8,562 nucleotides of DNA, taken from NCBI GenBank assembly GCA_012515825.1, contig JAAYXQ010000223.1:1-8562 (forward strand). The letters run 5' to 3'. This document shows, piece by piece, positions 3,753 through 8,562 of the stretch. The notes under the pieces were generated by a model. That model searched no databases and was not told the DNA's origin. It was given only the letters and a program-made list of their open reading frames with translations. The stretch's first letter is position 1, and each line of letters begins with the position of its first letter. Source of the DNA: Fibrobacter sp. (GTDB taxonomy: Bacteria > Fibrobacterota > Fibrobacteria > Fibrobacterales > Fibrobacteraceae). Both the position numbers and the translations under genes were made by a program.

Positions 3753-5996
3753 ATGAATTCAACTTATTTTAATGATTTTATCAAAACAGCCAAAATAAAA
3801 CCGTCTAAGAGGCGTATAAAAGATGATTTTATCACATTAAAAAAGATTGAATTTTGGATTAGAGCCCTTCAACATTCATGGCTTTTCCCTTTTCCACAAA
3901 TCTACTTCAATGCAGTCCTTAAACTATTATCACCAAAGGTTCAAAAAGAGATTATCGATAAATCCTTCTCCTCTTTCATCAAAGAAAGAAAACCTATTAA
4001 AAATAGCCGTACGAATATAGAGGAATTTTATAGAGAAAATGGGTGTTCTTTCAGCCCCAAATCAGAGTATATCGAAATTTCTGATTATTCCTCAGTGGCA
4101 ACTATTATTCATTCTGATGATGCATCCAAATGGAGTCATTTTATTTACAAAGCGCTCATCAACGAACTTATTTCTCGTCAAAAAGTATTTAACGAACAAG
4201 ACCCTTATTATAAGCGTATTAAGATTCTTAAAAACGAGCTCCATCTGAATAATCTTGAATTGAACTTGATCATTTTTTTATGGTTCAAGCAAAACGATAT
4301 TTTAAATGATATTGAAGATGGTTATAATGAATTGGATGAATTCAACTCCATGTGTAGAAAAGATATCATTATATTTAAGCAAATTTTTGAATCCGATCAA
4401 GATGAAATTGAATCGATTTTGCACGAGAATAGCCCTCTCAGAAAGATGGCTGTCATAACGCCAGAAGACAGGCTTTCTTCAGCAATCAATAATTTCTTAA
4501 ATGGAATTTCAGATATAGATTTAAACAAATCGTTTTTTGAAATTGACCAAGGGCCAACGCTTTCATTGGATCAATTTCCTATAGATAAAACGGATATTCA
4601 TTACATTCATGAACTTTTAAAAAATTATGATGAAAGCCATTCCTTAAACATTTTATTTTACGGCACCGAAGGGACAGGGAAAACAGAGCTTTCTCGATCT
4701 CTTGCCAAAAGCCTCGATTGGCCTTTAATCAAAATCCAGATTGCAAATCAATCCAATGATTTCAAAAAGGATTATAAGTCGTCCGATCGTTTTGAAGCGA
4801 TTTCTTATGCAGACTATAAGTTTAGAGGGCAAAAAGCATTATTTCTTGTAGATGAAGCGGACACCATTTTAAATCAAAGTGAAAAAGGGTTCTTAAATTT
4901 ATTTATGGAAAAAATAAAACACCCTATTATTTGGATTACTAATAACATTGAGTGTATAGAAAGAAGTACTAACCGACGTTTTGATTATTCCGTAGAATTT
5001 GAAAAGTTCAAAAAAAAGAGGCGCATCGATGTTTGGAAATCGGTATTAAAAACACACAACGCCAATGATTTGATTTCCGAAAATACGATGTTAGAGTTTG
5101 CAGAAAAAACAGAGGTGACCGCTGGAGGGATTACACAAGCGATTGTACAGGCCAAGCGCTTACAAGAAGGCTCTTCTTTTACCCCCGAAGCAGTAATACA
5201 TCAAGTATTGAATGCTCAAAGTAAACTTTTGAATCTTGAATTTTCGCCCATGAAAAATAAACCCATGAGTAGAAGTTATGATCTAAATGCCTTAAATATC
5301 AATTGCAATATGCAGCTTGTGATTAAATCCGTTTTAGGCTTTAACGAATGCTGGAATAAAATGAAAGAAGATGATCCTCCTCAATCATTGAATATTTTGC
5401 TTTACGGAAATCCAGGTACTGGCAAAAGCGAATTCGCTCGTTATGTTTCTAGATTATTAGATCGTCCTCTAATTACTAAAACGGCGAGTTCTCTATTGAA
5501 TTGCTACTTGGGTGAAACAGAAAAGAGTATCAAAAATGCATTTGAAGAGGCTACAGAATCTGGCTCGATTTTATTCTTCGACGAAGCCGATAGTTTTCTC
5601 TCGGATCGTACGGGAGCACAAAAGCAATGGGAAATCACTCAAGTCAACGAGCTTTTAATGCGCATGGAACATTTCAAAGGCATCTTTATTGCCGCCACTA
5701 ACTTCAATGAGCATTTGGATAGTGCTTGCAGGCGACGCTTTCCAATTAAAGTAGGGTTTGATTATCTCAAAAGCGACGGGATTGAGAAAATGTGGAAGAT
5801 TTATTTTCCAAAATTTGATTTTCCTGTTGCAGCAGCACGCTTGCAAGCTCTTGCTCCAGGCGATTTCAACGCTGTTTATAATAACATCCGTTACTTACCA
5901 GAAGAATTTCTTTCTTCAGAGTCTATTCTCAATAATTTAGAAAAAGAAATCCAATCTAAATCACCTCTCTGCCAAGGAAGAAAAATGGGATTTTGA
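3753..5996 (+). CDS. Tandem AAA+ ATPase
   Basis: This 747-residue protein has two AAA+ modules. Residues 1 to about 285 are a mostly helical region that I do not recognise. AAA-1 has Walker A GTEGTGKT (304-311), Walker B ALFLVDEAD (362-370), sensor-1 asparagines in WITNN (394-398) and an arginine pair in NRRF (407-410). A helical lid follows (TEVTAGGITQAIVQAKRLQ, about 453-471). AAA-2 has GNPGTGKS (552-559), ILFFDEAD (606-613), AATN (647-650) and CRRRF (659-663). Both modules look able to hydrolyse ATP. AAA-2 resembles Cdc48/FtsH-type modules, implying a ring that remodels proteins or nucleoprotein. No protease, nuclease or membrane segment is visible. ATG at 3753 is preceded only by a weak AAGAGAG sequence. 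It is divergent from the WYL gene and probably repressed by it. Its partner or substrate is unknown; a defence or stress role is inference from the regulator. Confidence 0.85.
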   Translation: MNSTYFNDFIKTAKIKPSKRRIKDDFITLKKIEFWIRALQHSWLFPFPQIYFNAVLKLLSPKVQKEIIDKSFSSFIKERKPIKNSRTNIEEFYRENGCSFSPKSEYIEISDYSSVATIIHSDDASKWSHFIYKALINELISRQKVFNEQDPYYKRIKILKNELHLNNLELNLIIFLWFKQNDILNDIEDGYNELDEFNSMCRKDIIIFKQIFESDQDEIESILHENSPLRKMAVITPEDRLSSAINNFLNGISDIDLNKSFFEIDQGPTLSLDQFPIDKTDIHYIHELLKNYDESHSLNILFYGTEGTGKTELSRSLAKSLDWPLIKIQIANQSNDFKKDYKSSDRFEAISYADYKFRGQKALFLVDEADTILNQSEKGFLNLFMEKIKHPIIWITNNIECIERSTNRRFDYSVEFEKFKKKRRIDVWKSVLKTHNANDLISENTMLEFAEKTEVTAGGITQAIVQAKRLQEGSSFTPEAVIHQVLNAQSKLLNLEFSPMKNKPMSRSYDLNALNINCNMQLVIKSVLGFNECWNKMKEDDPPQSLNILLYGNPGTGKSEFARYVSRLLDRPLITKTASSLLNCYLGETEKSIKNAFEEATESGSILFFDEADSFLSDRTGAQKQWEITQVNELLMRMEHFKGIFIAATNFNEHLDSACRRRFPIKVGFDYLKSDGIEKMWKIYFPKFDFPVAAARLQALAPGDFNAVYNNIRYLPEEFLSSESILNNLEKEIQSKSPLCQGRKMGF

Positions 5997-6112
5997 AAGT
6001 AAAATAGATGCCGTATTAAATATTTTACTAGATACCATTTCTATTAGTCGTCAATAGATTGTATTTTTACAATTATAAACAGAACCATCACTTCAAGCGT
6101 CCATTACTTTTT

Positions 6113-6718
6113 ATGAATATTTTAGTAGTCTATTGTCATCCAAGCAAAAAGTCTTTTACTTTTGAGATTTTTTCTAAACTGTTAGAAGGCTTAAAAAAAT
6201 CGAATCACCAAATAACCATATCTGATCTATATGAGATGGATTTTCAGTCCGACATGAATGAGTCTGAATACGAAAGAGAAGGTTTTGCTCAAGTTGATCA
6301 AGAATTACCAAAAGATATTTTGCTCGAGCAAGAAAAAATACAGCAATCGGATTGTATTGTTTTTGTTTATCCTGTTTGGTGGAGTGACTGCCCTGCAAAA
6401 TTAAAGGGTTGGTTTGATAGGGTTTATTCTGTTGGCTATGCTTATGGCTATGATTCTACACGCGATAAGCAAGTCAAAATGAAGAAGCAAAGACTCGGTC
6501 TTGTCATATGTACAGCAGGGCATCCAAATGAAGTATTAGAAGAAATTGGAATTGCTGAAAGTATGCGAAAAGTGATGCTAGATGATCGCCTTGGGCAAAG
6601 ATTTGAAAATAAGCAAATGATTATTCTTGGAGGGACTATCGATAAAGATAAAGTTAAAGAAAATCATCTTTTAAAAGCTTATGAAATAGGAAAAAGCATT
6701 GAAAAAATTCTTAATTAA
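6113..6718 (+). CDS. Flavodoxin-fold NAD(P)H:quinone oxidoreductase
   Basis: This 201-residue soluble flavoprotein belongs to the NAD(P)H dehydrogenase (quinone)/KefF/MdaB-type Flavodoxin_2 family, which transfers two electrons from NAD(P)H through FMN or FAD to quinones or similar acceptors. It opens with MNILVVYCHPSKKSFT, the first strand and phosphate-binding loop. It has the diagnostic VYPVWWSDCPAKLKGWFDR segment followed by YSVGYAYGYD, and then a GLVICTAGHP strand-loop. ATG at 6113 is preferred over a TTG at 6059, because homologues begin at this strand and the extra 18 residues are not family-like. No good Shine-Dalgarno sequence is seen. The gene is about 115 bases downstream of the AAA+ gene on the same strand; membership in one transcript is possible but not shown. 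Confidence 0.85.
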   Translation: MNILVVYCHPSKKSFTFEIFSKLLEGLKKSNHQITISDLYEMDFQSDMNESEYEREGFAQVDQELPKDILLEQEKIQQSDCIVFVYPVWWSDCPAKLKGWFDRVYSVGYAYGYDSTRDKQVKMKKQRLGLVICTAGHPNEVLEEIGIAESMRKVMLDDRLGQRFENKQMIILGGTIDKDKVKENHLLKAYEIGKSIEKILN

Positions 6719-6863
6719 ATTTGATCGAGTTTAGATTATTCAATTAATTGTAAAACTATTTTTTCAAAACAACACATTGATATAACTATCGGAAACGAAC
6801 TAATTTAAAGGTTGCGATAGAATAAAAACAATTGTTATATTCATTTTTGGATTCATTATTTTA

Positions 6864-6873
6864 TATAAATTGA
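6864..6873 (+). promoter_or_regulatory. Promoter-like motif upstream of the first DUF2867 gene
   Basis: TATAAATTGA lies 37 bases before the ATG at 6901. The same ten bases occur 35 bases before the start of the downstream paralog. TATAAA fits a -10 hexamer, which would give a leader of about 25 bases; no -35 is evident. Confidence 0.35.
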
Positions 6874-6900
6874 AAAGTGACCATTAAACAGCTATCTTGT

Positions 6901-7437
6901 ATGGCATTTAAAAATCAAAAAAAGAAAATCTCTGAACTCGACCAAATCCCTGATAGCTCCATCATATTAAATGGTTTTGGGAAAGTCGACTATAGAGATA
7001 CCTATAAAATCACCATTTCCACGAATAAATATTCCGTAGACAAAATAACCTCAGATCTTTTTAAAACCCCCAAATGGGTTCACTATCTGCTGAAAATTCG
7101 AGATTTAATAGTCAAGCCATTTGGAATTAAAACAAGTGATGAAATTGAGGTAAAGGTGGAATCACACTACCCGATTGGCAGTAAAGCCGTGTTTTTCACC
7201 GTAATCGACCGAAACAAAAACGAAATCGTTATGGCAGAAGATGATAAGCACCTTAATTTTAGAACTTCTGTGATGATAGAGAAGGATGGTAAAAACACGA
7301 ACATATATCAAACCACCATTGTCCAATACAATAATTTCTTTGGACGTTTTTACTTTTTCTTTGTAAAACCATTTCATCGAATCATCATCAAAAAAGAGCT
7401 AAAAAAATATCTCAAAGATAATCCCGTAACACTTTGA
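6901..7437 (+). CDS. DUF2867 family protein, paralog 1
   Basis: This 178-residue protein matches DUF2867 along its length. DYRDTYKI (about 30-37) is the N-terminal signature, followed by a LFKTPKWVHYLLKIRDLIVKP helix, GSKAVFFTVIDRNKNEIVMAE, and HLNFRTSV. The characteristic C-terminus is YNNFFGRFYFFFVKPFHRIIIKK. The family is uncharacterised and probably has a lipid- or ligand-binding SRPBCC-like fold. There is no signal peptide; the hydrophobic GRFYFFFVKPFH patch is a family feature. ATG at 6901 is chosen over an upstream in-frame GTG at 6877 because the paralog begins at the same point. No Shine-Dalgarno sequence is present. It forms a tandem pair with the gene at 7597. Confidence 0.75.
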   Translation: MAFKNQKKKISELDQIPDSSIILNGFGKVDYRDTYKITISTNKYSVDKITSDLFKTPKWVHYLLKIRDLIVKPFGIKTSDEIEVKVESHYPIGSKAVFFTVIDRNKNEIVMAEDDKHLNFRTSVMIEKDGKNTNIYQTTIVQYNNFFGRFYFFFVKPFHRIIIKKELKKYLKDNPVTL

Positions 7438-7561
7438 TATTCAATGATCTAAGTCTTTTCACTCGGCTACATACAACATAAGCAAGCATATAAAAGATTA
7501 CAACGGAAAAACAGATAATACAACACCTAATTATTTTTTTTAATTTTCATTGATTTCTTTT

Positions 7562-7571
7562 TATAAATTGA
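7562..7571 (+). promoter_or_regulatory. Promoter-like motif upstream of the second DUF2867 gene
   Basis: TATAAATTGA, identical to 6864-6873, lies 35 bases before the ATG at 7597. Retention at matching distance suggests the duplication carried its promoter and that both copies are transcribed separately. Confidence 0.35.
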
Positions 7572-7596
7572 TAAATAATAAAAACTGGTTTTCTGC

Positions 7597-8115
7597 ATGT
7601 CATTTGAAAATTCGCAAAAAAAAGTTACTAAATTGGAGCAAATCCCTGATTATTCAATCATATTAAATGATTTTGGGAAGGTCGACTATGGAGATAGTTA
7701 TACAATCACTATTTCTACAAATATTTATTCCGTAGACAAAATAACCTTAGACCTTTTTAAAACCCCCAGATGGATTGAGCTTTTGTCTAACCTAAAAGAT
7801 TATATAGCCAATTTTTTTATAGAGAAAAAAAGTGATGAAAACGCAGTAAAACTTCTCTTCAGTGTAGGTAGTAAATTAACCTTCTTTTCTGTAGTAGACA
7901 GGAATCAAAAAGAGATTGTTATGGGTGAGAATTATAAGCGCCTTAGTTTTAGAATTTCTGTGATGGCCGAACAAAATGTTTTAAATACTAATATTTATTT
8001 ATCCACCATTTTCCATTATAACAATCTCTTAGGGCGTCTCTATTTATTCTTATTAAAACCATTCCATCGATTTTACATTAAAAAGCGCTTAAAAGATTAC
8101 GCCAACGAAATTTAG
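7597..8115 (+). CDS. DUF2867 family protein, paralog 2
   Basis: This 172-residue protein is roughly half identical to the upstream neighbour. Shared blocks include QIPDxSIILNxFGKVDY, YSVDKITxDLFKTP and the C-terminal NNLLGRLYLFLLKPFHRFYIKK. Divergence is greatest around residues 60-90, where two residues are also missing relative to paralog 1. The two were probably produced by an old tandem duplication. ATG at 7597 has no Shine-Dalgarno sequence ahead of it, as in the paralog. The intergenic gap is 159 bases with no terminator seen, so readthrough from paralog 1 is possible. Confidence 0.75.
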   Translation: MSFENSQKKVTKLEQIPDYSIILNDFGKVDYGDSYTITISTNIYSVDKITLDLFKTPRWIELLSNLKDYIANFFIEKKSDENAVKLLFSVGSKLTFFSVVDRNQKEIVMGENYKRLSFRISVMAEQNVLNTNIYLSTIFHYNNLLGRLYLFLLKPFHRFYIKKRLKDYANEI

Positions 8116-8259
8116 CGAAGCATTTCACACTTTTATCGTTTCGCACCATTAATAATTTCAAATCCTTTAAAAATCAGTGGCAAACAAACCTTTTCGTGCG
8201 TTTCTTATTTCATGGGCTACAATATTTATTTTATATTATCCTTATAAATGCGAGGGAAA

Positions 8260-8562
8260 ATGAAAACACCCATAATATTATTTTTCTTGTTAACGCTTGC
8301 TTTTTCTGCTAATGCACAAGAAGCTACAATAGAGCAATTAAATCAAAGAATCGAGCAGCTCGAAAATAGAGTCTCCATCCTCGAATCCATTATTGCGAAT
8401 TCTAAACAAAAGAAATCAAAACAAGCAAACATAAGTGCAGTAGCACCAAAATTACAGTCATGGCGTAAATTAAAAAAGAACATGACTTTTAATGACGTGA
8501 TTGATATCTTAGGAGAACCATTAAGAATTAGAAGTGGCAGTTCTACATATTGGTACTATTCA
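8260..8562 (+). CDS. Secreted coiled-coil protein with BamE/SmpA-like domain (3' end outside window)
   Basis: The first 101 codons are present. Residues 1 to about 19 form a signal peptide (MKTPIILFFLLTLAFSANA, then QE), so the product is exported. A leucine/isoleucine heptad stretch follows (IEQLNQRIEQLENRVSILES, about 23-42), a likely short coiled coil. A basic, polar linker leads to WRKLKKNMTFNDVIDILGEP and a later WYYS. This matches the opening of BamE/SmpA-like domains (W..L..gM...dV...lG.P......WyY), found in outer-membrane-assembly lipoproteins and many unrelated envelope proteins. No lipobox cysteine is present at the cleavage region. ATG at 8260 follows GAGGG; an in-frame ATG at 8248 is the alternative. 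Confidence 0.75.
   Translation, partial: MKTPIILFFLLTLAFSANAQEATIEQLNQRIEQLENRVSILESIIANSKQKKSKQANISAVAPKLQSWRKLKKNMTFNDVIDILGEPLRIRSGSSTYWYYS

Noticed and set aside
6059..6112. TTG start giving an 18-residue extension of the quinone oxidoreductase
   Set aside because: The family begins at the MNILVVY strand. The extension is low-complexity and no ribosome binding site precedes the TTG.
6877..6900. GTG start for the first DUF2867 gene
   Set aside because: The tandem paralog aligns from the ATG at 6901, and the GTG would fall at or just past the expected transcription start.
8115..8144. GCGAA...TTCGC inverted repeat after the second DUF2867 gene as a terminator
   Set aside because: Five-base arms with a 20-base loop and no T-run make a stable terminator unlikely.

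Overview
The window is AT-rich (about one third G+C by eye) and dense with short genes. Clear Shine-Dalgarno sequences, a protein with a signal peptide and a BamE/SmpA-like domain, and WYL, DUF1232 and DUF2867 families point to a Gram-negative-type bacterium. Small CxxC...C...H zinc-finger repeat proteins of this type are familiar from Fibrobacter-, Treponema- and Bacteroides-like genomes. I cannot name the genus. The region looks accessory: an IS end, tandem duplications, paralog pairs and a regulator-linked ATPase.

Layout. (1) 1-125: the end of an IS3-family-like element, with the first 19 codons of an orfA-type transposase. It appears to have inserted into the 3' end of a DUF1232 membrane-protein gene (68-394, minus). 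A 28-codon mini-ORF (391-477) precedes that gene and overlaps its start, so the locus is either translationally coupled or frameshifted. (2) 559-897, minus: a protein made of three 39-residue zinc-finger repeats. (3) 1139-1765, minus: a 208-residue protein with uracil-DNA-glycosylase-superfamily-like motifs. The genes in (2) and (3) share a conserved upstream element (951-1002 and 1805-1852), so they are probably controlled alike. (4) 2079-3137, minus: a WYL-domain transcription regulator. It is divergent from (5) 3753-5996, plus: a 747-residue tandem AAA+ ATPase. The 615-bp gap between them holds four copies of a 25-bp dyad (TTAT-N-CGAC-N7-GTCG-N-ATAA) set in 180-bp direct repeats. A degenerate fifth copy lies at 1971-1995, upstream of the glycosylase-like gene. 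(6) 6113-6718: a flavodoxin-fold NAD(P)H:quinone oxidoreductase. (7) 6901-7437 and 7597-8115: tandem DUF2867 paralogs sharing a promoter-like motif. (8) 8260 to the window end: a secreted coiled-coil protein with a BamE/SmpA-like domain, cut off by the window.

The most system-like part is the WYL regulator, the operator array and the tandem AAA+ ATPase. WYL regulators often control antiphage or DNA-damage loci and usually bind inverted repeats. The working model is that the WYL protein binds the four dyads, represses the ATPase (and perhaps itself) and releases on a nucleic-acid or nucleotide signal. The fifth dyad may link the DNA-glycosylase-like gene to the same regulon. The architecture is visible in the sequence; the biological role is inference.
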